From positions 3,472,001-3,536,000 of the forward strand of contig CP071498.1 in NCBI GenBank assembly GCA_017354895.1: DNA of 64,000 nt. Direction: 5' to 3'. The position numbers were made by a program, and so were the translations under genes. This stretch comes from Podospora comata (taxonomy: Eukaryota; Ascomycota; Sordariomycetes; Sordariales; Podosporaceae). Below are positions 36,666-45,908 of the stretch, one piece after another (position 1 is the stretch's first letter; every line of letters begins with the position of its first letter). The notes below the pieces were generated by a model. It ran no database searches, had not been told where the DNA came from, and saw only the letters and a list, made by a program, of their open reading frames with translations.

Positions 36666-37412
36666 CTACCGCCTCCCCGTCAAGCCCGGCGCGGCATTGA
36701 ACCTCTCCTCTCTCTCCGTCATAAACATGATCTGCACCCAATACTCCTTGCTATCCGGATCCCAAAACTCAAACTGCCTCCCGTCCTCCCTCTTGTCCAG
36801 CTCCCTGGCAGGAATCTTGAACCCGCAGGTTTCGTACGGTTCCGCCGCGACGAGAAGATACTGAAAATTCCTATCCGGCTCCTCCACCCTCTGCGTAAAC
36901 GCACTCATGACCTGCCACTTGGGCGTAACTCCCACCCCGATATCCGGATACTGCAGCTGAAACAGCAAGCCCTGCTGTCTCGTGATCGGATCTCTGACCT
37001 TTGTGATTTTGTACCCCGGCCTCCCAATCTTGACAACATTCTTCCTCGGCCCACCAGCACCAAGACCCAAGGCAGCAAAGCCGGCGCCGACGACTCCGAC
37101 AGGTAAGCCGGTAGTGGGATCGATTTCCCCTTTGCCCTCTTTTTGTTCCCTGGCGGCGCGGCGGGCGAGGTTGGTCTGGTGCTTTTTGCCTTGGGTGTGG
37201 GCGAGGTAGGAGCCGTCGTTCTGGTGGACCGTCAGGCAGAGGCGGCACTCGAAGGAGCCGAGGTGGTTCTTGAAGATGTAGGGGTCCTTGTCGAGGTCGA
37301 TTTGCTCGAGGGCGAGCTTGCGGAGGCGCTCGCGGCGGTCGGCGTTGGTGGCTGAGTGGGAGGCTACGCCGCCGCCGCCGAATTTGGAGCCGGCGCGGTT
37401 TTGGTAGTCCAT
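36666..37412 (-). CDS. prp11: Splicing factor 3A subunit 2 (SF3A2 / Prp11)
   Basis: An intronless 248-residue protein starting MDYQNRAGSKFGGGGVASHS, which is nearly universal in the family. A matrin-type C2H2 zinc finger lies at about 54-76: C-RL-C, then H after LTV, and HTQGKKH. The C-terminal half is the conserved SF3A2 domain, with GRPGYKITKVRDPITRQQGL, QYPDI, PKWQVMSAFTQRVEEPDRNF, YLLVAAEPYETCGFKIP and FEFWDPDSKEYWVQIMF. SF3a is part of the U2 snRNP and is needed to build the branch-site complex in the nucleus. The coding strand is C-rich at the 5' end and G-richer near the 3' end. Confidence 0.96.
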   Translation of the reverse strand: MDYQNRAGSKFGGGGVASHSATNADRRERLRKLALEQIDLDKDPYIFKNHLGSFECRLCLTVHQNDGSYLAHTQGKKHQTNLARRAAREQKEGKGEIDPTTGLPVGVVGAGFAALGLGAGGPRKNVVKIGRPGYKITKVRDPITRQQGLLFQLQYPDIGVGVTPKWQVMSAFTQRVEEPDRNFQYLLVAAEPYETCGFKIPARELDKREDGRQFEFWDPDSKEYWVQIMFMTEREERFNAAPGLTGRR

Positions 37413-37824
37413 TATTTCTTCGGTTTCGAGGTGGATTGGGGGGTTGTCGGGTTGGGGGAATGGGGTTGGTGCGGTGTGGTGGTCGTGATGGTGGTAGTGG
37501 AAGTGCTGAGAGGCGAGGCGGCAAGCTTCTAGATAAGACGTGTCGCGCCGCGCTTCGGGTGGCGGGCGGGTGGTGGCAGTTGGCGAGAAGCCCGTCCACT
37601 TAGACAGCAGTAGCTCCCCTTCTTCTTTTTGTTAACGATAACGATTGCACCCATCTTCACTGGAACATCTGTTGTGGGAAACAGTCAATTCAATTCAGAA
37701 TGCTATGCTAGTTACTTCGTCTCTCATTTATTCCATCTCATCAATCCGTCCTCAATGTCCTTATCGTCCTCGTCATTCCAGTTCATCATAGCCCATAACC
37801 CCAACCCGCCCTTCAACCTCCCCC
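37413..37824. other. Region upstream of the SF3A2 gene and downstream of the next minus-strand gene
   Basis: A 412-bp gap between two minus-strand genes. It holds the SF3A2 promoter on the minus strand. No other element is clear. Confidence 0.45.
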
Positions 37825-38835
37825 TTACGTCAACCCAGCCACAACCACCACCACCACCCCCGCAATCGCCAACCCCATCGACACACCAAGTCTACCGCCC
37901 TCGCTGTATCTAGGCGGCAAACCCTGCGCCCACCCATCAGTATTCCCCTGAGGCCCAGGCAGTTGTGGCTGGTCAGGGTTGGGTTTGGCAGAAGGAGGGT
38001 AGTCGGGAGCAAAAACAGTCTTGAGCTCATGGGCGATCCCTCCAGGAGCGCATTGTGTCCCCTTTGCGGTGGGCATCACGGCGGACCAGATCCCTGAGCC
38101 GCAGCGCTGCCAGGAGGTGAGCATGCAGTTCCATTGGCCTTCGAGGCTGGGTGGGCAGGGGTGGCTGGGGGTGTAGGCGCCTGCTGGGAGGGGGGCGAGG
38201 GGTTCAAGGAGGGAGGAGCGGATGTGGAATTCTGGGTGGAATCCCTCGGGGCGGTATTCCTCGGCGTGGTTCTCCTCCAGGCGGCTCACTTCAAGGTGGT
38301 CCCCTTTCGGGTGGTGGGGTTCCTCGGTATGGGATTGCTCGGGAGGATACTGTCCCTCTGGCTGGTGTTCCCCGGCATGGTGTTGGCCCTCCGGCCGGTG
38401 CTCCTCGTAGGATGGGCGGTGTTCTTTCTCTCTAAATTCGCGGCGTGGTCGAGGGAAGGAGATGTGATGGGCGGGTTGCTCAGGCTGGTGCTCTCCTTCC
38501 TCTCCAGACTCGTGATGGGGTTGAGAAACTGCCGGGTGATAGGCAAGGTGAGCAAGGGCAATATGAGGAACCTCGGCAGGACGCTGCTCCTCGGGATTGA
38601 TAAGAGGGGAGGCGGCTCCCAAAGTGGCGAGGCAGAGGAGAGTTGTGATCATGAGGAAAGCCGGAAGCTTTCCCGGGCTTGATTCCACGGTCATTGACTT
38701 GTAAGAGAACGGATTCCGGAAGAGCGCCGATGGCCGGAGGGTGGGAGTGGCCTTCTTGAGCTCTGAGCTGGGTCCGGAATGCGAGACACTCGGCTCCGGG
38801 TGGGTCTTTTCTTGGATGTCGTTGATGGAGGTCAT
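37825..38835 (-). CDS. Secreted or GPI-anchored His/Glu/Pro-rich protein
   Basis: An intronless 336-residue frame. Starting at the second Met (residue 48, base 38694) gives a 289-residue protein that opens with a clear signal peptide, ending LPAFLMITTLLCLATLGAAS; the 47 extra residues of the longer form would hide it, so the shorter start is more likely. Residues about 95-215 are built of irregular HHPEG, EEHRPEG and GEHQPEG-type repeats rich in His, Glu, Pro and Gln. A compact Cys module follows: CPPSLEGQWNCM, SWQRCGSG and GTQCAPGG, a pattern like short chitin- or wall-binding modules. The last 24 residues are hydrophobic (GLAIAGVVVVVVAGLT), as in GPI-anchored proteins. The His-rich part might bind metal. 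I do not know a named family. Confidence 0.65.
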   Translation of the reverse strand: MTSINDIQEKTHPEPSVSHSGPSSELKKATPTLRPSALFRNPFSYKSMTVESSPGKLPAFLMITTLLCLATLGAASPLINPEEQRPAEVPHIALAHLAYHPAVSQPHHESGEEGEHQPEQPAHHISFPRPRREFREKEHRPSYEEHRPEGQHHAGEHQPEGQYPPEQSHTEEPHHPKGDHLEVSRLEENHAEEYRPEGFHPEFHIRSSLLEPLAPLPAGAYTPSHPCPPSLEGQWNCMLTSWQRCGSGIWSAVMPTAKGTQCAPGGIAHELKTVFAPDYPPSAKPNPDQPQLPGPQGNTDGWAQGLPPRYSEGGRLGVSMGLAIAGVVVVVVAGLT

Positions 38836-39385
38836 CTTGCGAGTTCGCTTTTCCGAGTTGATAGGAGGTGATTGTTTCGAAAATTGATCACAATGTAAGT
38901 AAGTGTGTACATGTGTGATTGACTGACTGCTTTGTGCCGATGCAGAAACCTGGTGGGATGAGGGATGGCACCCGTGTTATATTACCATGCCACGGCCACT
39001 TCTTCGCGAAGGCTGGCGCGCAGTCACACATGTCTTACCTCCCACCCGAGCTGGGATAGAGAGACGCGTTGCGCGCTTTCGAGATCACGGTGGACTTCAT
39101 CCTGCCATTTTCTTTGGTGGGGCGGTGATGGTCAACACTGCTGGCCGGAGAGTTGTCCACGCTGGGGCTGTCATTCGATGGTCGATGTGCGCTATCCAAC
39201 TGACTAGCCATTGGTTTGCGTCTACTGGGTGATTGGACTGGCTTACTGACCGCCTTTGGCTCGAAAAGGTCAGTTGAGGCATTGCCGCGAGATAGTTGAA
39301 GCTTATTCAGAAGCAGCTGCCATATTGCCCAGCCTCTCTAAACTCTGCACCGATCACAAGAGCCTTCCTGAATCTTGTCGAAGCA
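38836..39385. other. Intergenic region, no gene seen
   Basis: A 550-bp gap between two minus-strand genes. It should contain the promoter of the secreted protein gene and the 3' end of the transcription factor gene. Confidence 0.45.
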
Positions 39386-41401
39386 CTATGGCTGTTCAAA
39401 CACAGCAGATTCAGACTCACCCGCCCCTCGAAGAAGACTGTCAAAGAATGCGGTATCCACGCCTTGCAAGCCCCAGCTCTCAACGGAACCTAGTTCGAAA
39501 GGTTGGCCGTCTTCTCCAAACGCACATGCTAGTCCTTCAGGCATGTCGGAACCTCGTCGAATCACTATCCCTCCCAAGTAGGGAATATGAATTCTTAGGA
39601 TGTTGTCACCATCGGTTGTCGTTCCACCACACCCAAGCTCTTCAGCCTCCTCAGCTTGCTGTTCTGATTGCGAGTGATAGCTGCATATTTCTCCAGCAGC
39701 GGCTTCTGACTCGATGAAGAGTAGATGCCGCAACAAAGTCGCTATTCTCTTCGCTATAGCGTCCTCACCATCCACAGACATGCGCTCCATGGCTTCCATT
39801 GTCGCCTCCAACATACCGCGATCACCCTGTCGTTGATGTGCTAGGAAGTCCAAGGCATCAAAGCCCAGCACTCTCTGAACTTTTTGTCTATGTGAATCCA
39901 GGTGGGCAATACACATTGCCGTGCTGGCAATGAAAGCCAGAAAATCGATTCCATGGCAATACGAGCTGACTGGATTACCTTTGCGAAAAGTCAAGAAGCG
40001 CGTGATGACTTCTCGGCTTGCGGTGACGGCAGTAATCTTGCTGTAGTTACAGCTCAGGTCGGAGGCGGGTCTAAGCAAATAGGGAAGATGAAGCTGTGCC
40101 AGGAGGTGGTAGTGAACTGCCTGGCTCATGAGACGAAGCGTCTTATTCGGAGCCTCAAGATCGTCCTCGGCAGTGCGAGGCACAAAGTCAGGGGTAAGCC
40201 ACCACCGAGGTGGCATAAAAGCTGATGCTTTTTGGAGCAGGTCGTCAATCTCCCGCGTTGCGGAGATATCGTTGATGTCGTTTCTCTGTAGAATGTATCC
40301 GGCGGCAACGCAGTGAAGCCTCCGCAATTGCTCGGCTGGGGTGCATTTCTCCAACACTTTTGGTGTTGCGAAAGAGTTGTCAGATGAGCCCTGTGGAAGT
40401 CCAAGCACGAGCGAGAGGTAGCGGTCGGATTGCACTATTCGGGACCAGAGGTACTCAGGATCGATATTGGCCTCTGTGTTGGATGACAATGTGTCGAGGC
40501 ATGTTTTCGCTTGTTTGCCGCGGTGAAGTCCCATCAACTGTGCCATCGTCATGGCCCGGCGAGTTGCACTCCATGATTTTCGTAGGTTTCCAGCTCTGTC
40601 GTGGTACATGCTTTCCATCATGATGCACTCGATGCCCTCTATTGAGTCAGTGAGCTGATCGTTACTTGTCACCATGCTGATGGCCCTCTCCACCGCTCGA
40701 GACATTACATCGCGGTATCCAGTGGCGCGGTTTTCCAACGGTTCGACGCAGGATGCTGGTACATCTTGGAGAAGCAGACCCAGAAGTAAAGCCCTGCGAG
40801 CTATTAGAACCGGGCGTGCTCCAGGAGGCGGCTTTTGCATTGTATCCACCAACGACGGCTTGCTCGACTCTGAGGGGTTAGGTGACAAGATGCCACCGAC
40901 TTTGAACAGGAGCTCCATGAGCGAGGTTTGGAGAGGAAGCTCCGATATCTGATCCAAGACACTCTTGTCAGGCCATGCCTCCAGAAGTTCAGTTGCGGTT
41001 CTTCTGAGCTCTGCTGTCTGCCGATTGTCTTCAGACTCCGGATTGCTGGGAAGTGGTGGCTGTTGAAGGTCCGGTGTTCTGTCCTCGGTATCCCTCTGAG
41101 CACTATTCAGGGAGTCGATCTTTCTGGCCAGGTTCTCAACCAGAGACTCGACTCGACCGAGACGGCCCTCAGTGTCGCCATTGATGTGCTGTGTAACAAC
41201 ATCAGGAAACTCCTGGCTGAGGCATGTTGACCGTCGTCGTTCACATGCATCGCAAACAGAGTTTGTTTCTACCGAAAATATGCATCGTACCTTCCTGCGC
41301 TTGCACTCCCAGCAGCTCTTTGTGCCTTTTCGAACTCTGAGCTTTTTTCTTGGGGGCTCGAGATCGTTGATATACGATGGTTCGGAGGTTCTGTTGATCA
41401 T
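39386..41401 (-). CDS. Zn2Cys6 fungal transcription factor with fungal-specific TF domain
   Basis: An intronless 671-residue protein from the ATG at 41401. The zinc cluster lies at about residues 30-56 and keeps all six Cys in the spacing C-x2-C-x6-C-x9-C-x2-C-x6-C (CWEC, KRRKVRC, CDAC, RRRSTC). A basic stretch, RKKLRVRKGTKS, precedes it. A short leucine-containing linker (GRVESLVENLARKIDSLN, about 85-102) may dimerise. Residues about 200-560 fit the fungal-specific transcription factor middle domain, with SWSATRRAMTMAQLMGLHRG and the DPEYLWSRIVQSDRYLSLVLG block typical of PF04082. It lies 257 bp downstream of, and on the same strand as, the NmrA-like gene. A TTCGGCCGAA palindrome with back-to-back CGG half sites lies 173 bp upstream of its ATG. 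The target pathway is unknown. Confidence 0.9.
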   Translation of the reverse strand: MINRTSEPSYINDLEPPRKKLRVRKGTKSCWECKRRKVRCIFSVETNSVCDACERRRSTCLSQEFPDVVTQHINGDTEGRLGRVESLVENLARKIDSLNSAQRDTEDRTPDLQQPPLPSNPESEDNRQTAELRRTATELLEAWPDKSVLDQISELPLQTSLMELLFKVGGILSPNPSESSKPSLVDTMQKPPPGARPVLIARRALLLGLLLQDVPASCVEPLENRATGYRDVMSRAVERAISMVTSNDQLTDSIEGIECIMMESMYHDRAGNLRKSWSATRRAMTMAQLMGLHRGKQAKTCLDTLSSNTEANIDPEYLWSRIVQSDRYLSLVLGLPQGSSDNSFATPKVLEKCTPAEQLRRLHCVAAGYILQRNDINDISATREIDDLLQKASAFMPPRWWLTPDFVPRTAEDDLEAPNKTLRLMSQAVHYHLLAQLHLPYLLRPASDLSCNYSKITAVTASREVITRFLTFRKGNPVSSYCHGIDFLAFIASTAMCIAHLDSHRQKVQRVLGFDALDFLAHQRQGDRGMLEATMEAMERMSVDGEDAIAKRIATLLRHLLFIESEAAAGEICSYHSQSEQQAEEAEELGCGGTTTDGDNILRIHIPYLGGIVIRRGSDMPEGLACAFGEDGQPFELGSVESWGLQGVDTAFFDSLLRGAGESESAVFEQP

Positions 41402-41573
41402 GTCGAACACTCAGATACAGAATGTGCAAGCCAACCAGCTTGATGTAAAGGGATTATGAAGGGAGAAGTATATGTTACAAACTTCGACTGAAACGATGTA
41501 CTGGAGTGCGTTGTTGTGGTGTTGAGCGTAGGGGAAAGCCGACCCTGAATATCATTCGCCCGAGCTCTCCCAT

Positions 41574-41583
41574 TTCGGCCGAA
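41574..41583. promoter_or_regulatory. TTCGGCCGAA palindrome upstream of the Zn2Cys6 gene
   Basis: A perfect 10-bp palindrome containing two inverted CGG triplets without a spacer. It lies 173 bp upstream of the factor's ATG and just upstream (by transcription of the neighbour, downstream) of the NmrA-like gene's end. CGG triplets are the usual half sites of Zn2Cys6 proteins. Binding is inferred. Confidence 0.5.
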
Positions 41584-41658
41584 GCTCGGCGCAAGCACCG
41601 AAGTTGTAACCGAGCATAACCACACCGTCCACATGTCTAAGAGCATTACGTGGGTGAG

Positions 41659-42847
41659 CTACGGCTTGCTTTCCCAGACCTCAGTCAAAAACTCCTCGGC
41701 CCTAGTGAACTCGTAATCTGGAAGCAACCGATTCCACTCATTCGAGACTTTCAGCACTCCAGCAGAGATACCCAAAAGCATTCCAGAAAGGAAGCCCTTT
41801 GCCATAGCCTCAACTGCTGCTGGAGAAAGAGAGGGGTGGTCAACCACAGGCAACCAAGAGCTCTTGACAATCCCGGCTTTGATATCTTCTGCTTTGAGCT
41901 TCTCGACGATGAAGGGACCCCCTGTTCCATCATTAGCACCAATTAGTCATAAAAGACAACCATATGAGGAGGACGTGCCCCGAATCTTCTCACCAAGCGC
42001 GATAATCTCACCAATGGTTACTTCGTCTCCTCTGATACCGCCAACAACAGGCCACACGCCCTCGTGCTCAACAGCCTTGGCGACTACATTTGCAAGGTCC
42101 TTGGCTGTAGTCCAGGTGATTCGCGCGTCCTCACTGTCCTCCAAAATGATAGCTCGGCGGGCGTGAAAGTCCATCTGGGTTTGGAACGGGTGAATGTGCT
42201 TGGAGGACTTGTAGGGGTAGCAGAGGTAGTCTGTGAACTGCCCTGGTTGGAAGAAGGTGTACTCGAGCACCTAGATGCCAGATCATCATCAACAACTGAC
42301 TGAGGTGTGTAGCACTGAGTGACTTGCCTTCTTGTCTTTGTTTAGCTCGGCGAGATACTCTCGGATCTCTGCCTTGCCGGCATACCACGGGAGATGCTCG
42401 AAGCTGGACCTGCAACTAGGTTGTAAATACCCGACGACTCTGTTCGAAGAGGGTAAAGCTCACGTTGCCCACTCGCTGGGCGCAAAACGTTTAACTCCGG
42501 CACGGACCGAGGCATTGATAAGATTCTTTTGAGCAGTGTTCCCCGGGTCTGAGTGGGTGACGATGAAGGATAGGACAGTGTCAACTCCTTGGAGAGTCTC
42601 GGACAATCCATCCAAGCCGTCATAGTCCGTTGTGATCCATGTGATGTTGGGAAAGGCGTTGTTGGAAGAAAGCTCCGCTGTGTCAGTTCTTGTCAAGAGG
42701 AGGAGCTTGTGCTTTCCAGTGGCGACGAGGGCTTCGGTCACCTCTTGGGCGACGTCTGTTGGTTGATGATTAGCCTGCAGCAGATGGTGGATGGGATAGA
42801 CTGAAGAACGTACTGCCGGTGGCACCTGCAATAGCGATTTTGACCAT
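41659..42847 (-). CDS. NmrA-like / isoflavone reductase-like NAD(P)-binding protein
   Basis: Predicted exons (minus strand) are 42847-42814, 42755-42464, 42409-42328, 42270-41979 and 41921-41659, giving 320 residues. The N-terminus MVKIAIAGATGNVAQEV is the GxxGxxG dinucleotide-binding loop of the NmrA/isoflavone-reductase branch of short-chain dehydrogenase relatives. KRFAPSEWA (about 101-109) and VLEYTFFQPGQFTDYL are further family blocks. Intron 3 has a GCAAGT donor and intron 4 most likely GCACGT, so two of four introns look like the rare GC-AG class; a GT donor for intron 4 would leave only about 39 nt. The family includes true reductases and redox-sensing regulators, so the substrate is open. 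Two TTCGGCCGAA palindromes lie 101 and 167 bp upstream, and a Zn2Cys6 gene follows on the same strand. Confidence 0.85.
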
Positions 42848-42947
42848 GGCGGCTTTTGAAAGAACAAACCTAGGTCCATTGCTTCAAGTAAAGTAGACGG
42901 TAATGTGGGCTTTTATAGAGATATTCGGCTTCGGTTGATTTGAGTGG

Positions 42948-42957
42948 TTCGGCCGAA
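42948..42957. promoter_or_regulatory. TTCGGCCGAA palindrome, proximal copy of the NmrA-like promoter
   Basis: Lies 101 bp upstream of the ATG at 42847 (minus strand). Identical to the copies at 41574 and 43014. Further loose CGG-type half sites (TTCGGCTTCGG) lie at about 42924-42934. Confidence 0.55.
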
Positions 42958-43013
42958 AGCTGGGAACTGGTGACTGCACCTCAGAAATGGACCTCCGACA
43001 AGCAGAGTTCTCT

Positions 43014-43023
43014 TTCGGCCGAA
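43014..43023. promoter_or_regulatory. TTCGGCCGAA palindrome, distal copy of the NmrA-like promoter
   Basis: Lies 167 bp upstream of the ATG and 66 bp (about six helical turns) from the proximal copy, so both would face the same side of the DNA. Confidence 0.55.
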
Positions 43024-43556
43024 GGTTTAGAGCAAGGGGGGGCCATCTATTGTTTGAATGTCCAGTTAGACTTATAGATGGAAACGCCCAAAGTGGCACG
43101 TCGATTCCATGGCCAGGACACTTGGTATACGGCTGATTTGGAAGGCACCGGGAAGAGCTAGAGCGTTGGTTGAGGTGAAGAGGTACTTGTGTCTTCTTTG
43201 CTCACTACTGCTTGTGTAAGTTTGCCCTCTAACTCTCAGTTTTTGACCAAGGGCTTGACAGGAGGTTGCTCTGTCAGTCTAGCGGCCGCATTTCTCGCCT
43301 TTGCCCTCCTGTCTCTCAGTACTCGGTAGACTCCAACCAAGCCTAACACTGCAAAATTTGCTATGAAAGGTAGCCATGACTCATAGAAGAGTCACATGAC
43401 ACTGCGAAGCAAGTCAATGTAGGATAGTTGGTACCTCTCTGAACCGCGCGTTAAAAGGGAGCCGTAACAATATCAGACGAGGCATAAGTCGACGTACTAT
43501 TACACATTGTTAACTGGCAGTGCCAATTGATCTATCCAGAGGAGGCCTGCGGCTGA
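43024..43556. other. Intergenic region between the NmrA-like gene and a decayed gene
   Basis: I see no gene here. The sequence is less compositionally biased than the flanking genes. Confidence 0.4.
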
Positions 43557-44147
43557 TGCGTAAACAAGGAGGAAGAGGGTGTGCTGAGGTTTGACAGCGA
43601 GCGTATCGCAGCCATGATTATCGACGAGCTAAGAAACATGGAGAAGGAATTCAAGCAGGTACGACAGAAACTTGAAGACGCTTGTGCAAACCTGTCACCC
43701 AAATCTAGCACTTTATTCTTCAGCAAGCGTTCAATACTGACGTTCCCATGGGCGAAATGAGCAAGACAAGGCTCAACCCCCTTCTCTTAAATTGGATCTG
43801 CTGAGCCCTCCTCATGCAGGCCGAAATTCCAGCCCGAATATGACATCTACGCATGTGGTCTCGTGTTGCTGCAATTGGGGCTGTGGATGTCTCGACCGGC
43901 ATTGAAAGACCGCTGTAAGTCTGACGACGACTTTCGGCAGAAGGCGAAAGGTGTTAACTGTGACATGTTGCGCAACCAGATGGGCGAGATATACTGGCAA
44001 GCAACTAGGCATTGCCTTCACAACAGTTTCAACAGAAGGACAAGGAAGCTATCAGGTATGGAAGGTGATGGTGAACCGGAGGAGGTTCCGCTCTATGTAG
44101 CGTTCGAGCGACAGGTGGTTGCTGAGTTGGAAAGGTACGTGGCTTGA
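43557..44147 (+). pseudogene. Decayed HeLo/kinase-like protein gene (incompatibility-type), internally deleted
   Basis: One frame is open from 43557 to 44147 except for a TGA at 43758 and a TAA at 43788. The first part, FDSERIAAMIIDELRNMEKE then QKLEDACANL, resembles the helical N-terminal (HeLo-like) domain found in fungal incompatibility and STAND-related proteins. The second part, PEYDIYACGLVLLQLGLW, looks like subdomain IX of the degenerate kinase domains that follow HeLo in such proteins (pattern PEYDIYSLGVVLLEIGLW), and its end, AFERQVVAELERYVA, fits their C-termini. The whole catalytic middle is missing, so this reads as a remnant after deletion. An alternative is a spliced short gene, but I found no frame-keeping GT-AG pair that removes both stops. 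The family assignment is by eye. Confidence 0.5.
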
Positions 44148-44405
44148 GTCATTGCAAACTGTGTTTATTTTATACTTTCTAGAGTTCCAGCTCTACAGTT
44201 CTGCCTCCACGAGCTAGTGGGTCCTCAATATAACATATGAACCGCAATCAAGTCACAACCAGTGCTCCCGAGAAGTGAAGTTGCATTTAGAATCCTACCA
44301 GAATGGACACCATTCCGAATAGATCAAGGGTTTATACCTAAGAAAACATCAACCGCACCAGACCATGCTTTCTTACAACCTTCGTACCCTACTCCTTTCC
44401 CGCAC

Positions 44406-45014
44406 CTACTCCTCCTTCTCCTCTTCCCCAACAGCAACCAGCTTTCCAACAACCAGGTACTTCTCCAAAAATCTCTCTTCCCACCCAGCCATAGCCTCCA
44501 GTTCCTCCTGATTCAGATCGGCAAGTGTATCCAGCGGCCCATCCAGATCCTTGGTCAGCATATCCTCGTCAAAGCTACCCTTGGCCAACCCACGGGAGGC
44601 ATCGCGGCCAGCAAAGTTGGCATAGGGGCCGCCAGGACCATAAAAGTTCCGTCCGCGAGTCACGTCGAAAACACGGCCCTTCACAGCGAGATAGACGGGC
44701 ATGTTGTTCTCGCCATTGTACGGTAGAAGTGTTCGTGGGGTGAATGTCTTGAAGACGACTGCTGGTTCCTCCTTGGGGAGAGCGGGGGGAGGGGTTGGCC
44801 TAAGGAAGCTGTAGGTCGCGTAGAGAACAAAGAGGAGGACGATGATGTTGAGGGGGGTAAAGAAGGAGGAGCTGTTGCAATGGCTGTTAGCTAGCTTCTC
44901 CAAGACGTAGGATGGCGGGGGGATGGTGGGGGGGGGGGGGGTGAATGCGTACCTGGCCGAAGCGCCCTCTGCCTTGGTTGCCTCTTGGGCCACTCTCTGT
45001 TGAACGTAGTCCAT
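44406..45014 (-). CDS. dap1: Dap1/MAPR-type cytochrome b5-like heme protein
   Basis: Predicted exons (minus strand) are 45014-44953 and 44871-44406, giving 175 residues. One membrane segment (LNIIVLLFVLYATYSFL, about residues 27-43) precedes the cytochrome b5-like MAPR domain with FTPRTLLPYNGENNMPVYLAVKG, VFDVTRGRNFYGPGGPYANFAGRDASR and LAKGSFDED. As in all MAPR proteins, Tyr residues replace the b5 heme His ligands. Yeast Dap1 sits in the ER and supports cytochrome P450 Erg11 in sterol synthesis. The frame is open right through the intron, which contains a run of 14 C. Two in-frame acceptors lie 12 nt apart (exon starts 44883 or 44871); a CTAAC branch sequence favours the second. Confidence 0.9.
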   Translation of the reverse strand: MDYVQQRVAQEATKAEGASARYAFTPPPPTIPPPSYVLEKLANSHCNSSSFFTPLNIIVLLFVLYATYSFLRPTPPPALPKEEPAVVFKTFTPRTLLPYNGENNMPVYLAVKGRVFDVTRGRNFYGPGGPYANFAGRDASRGLAKGSFDEDMLTKDLDGPLDTLADLNQEELEAMAGWEERFLEKYLVVGKLVAVGEEEKEE

Positions 45015-45908
45015 TGTATCTGGTGTTGTCCGTAATCTTTACGCCAAAGAAAAAAGCTATACAAAGCAAGCTTTGATGCTAGAAGCTAAAAGCTGGAGTT
45101 GCGGGCTGTGGCGGCGGGTTGTTCGGCTTACGGGACGGCTCTCGAAGCTCCACCGGGGCTGTCGTTGGAGTTGGGGAAGAAGTGGAGCCGCCTCGCACCG
45201 ATCGCGCAATACAAGTCCCGGCGGGCAGCTGGGTGCACGGGCCACATGGATGAGATCTGATTTAAGGGTGCCCCGCATCCTCCAGGTGGGATGCATTTAT
45301 GCAGGGTCCAAGAAACCAAGGGTCCAGATGGTCAAGCAAAAGATCGGGTTTGCTTGCAGATGGTCTTGGTGCCTGAGCTTGTCTGGAGATCACTGGACCA
45401 TCAGCTGTCGACGACGGCATCTAGGGATCAGCCGGAGGCCGCACTCGTAGACTTCTTTCTCTCACGCCATCCATCCCAACAGATTCACGGGAGCACCATT
45501 ATCACCAAGACTACCAAAACCCATGTATGCCTGAAATACCCACTGAAGCCACCCGGTATCCCCATGAGGCCATCCCATACCCGCGCCCTAGCCGCATCGA
45601 ACCAGGCTCCTTCTGGCCAACCATGAGAGACATGCAGAGCACTGCCTCATCTCAAGGACCTGTCTCTCTCGCCAAGCCAGCCATCCCTCGTCCATTGGCC
45701 CCCGCAGTCATGAATCTTGACAGCTCCAGCTGAAGAGATGCATCCCCACCTTCATTTGCAGTGGGACATTTATCCCTCAACGTTGGGAGAGACCAGACGT
45801 ACATAAGGGTCCTGGATCGAACTGTTTCCAGCTCTGTTTACTTTGGCAACCACATCATCCTGCACACTTCTCAACCAAACAAACCAACCCCTTTCCACAC
45901 TAGACACA
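45015..45908. other. Divergent promoter region between dap1 and the Gln-rich protein gene
   Basis: An 894-bp gap between genes pointing away from each other. The last 70 bp are rich in CAAACAAACCAACCCC, typical of fungal leaders. No gene is seen. Confidence 0.45.
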
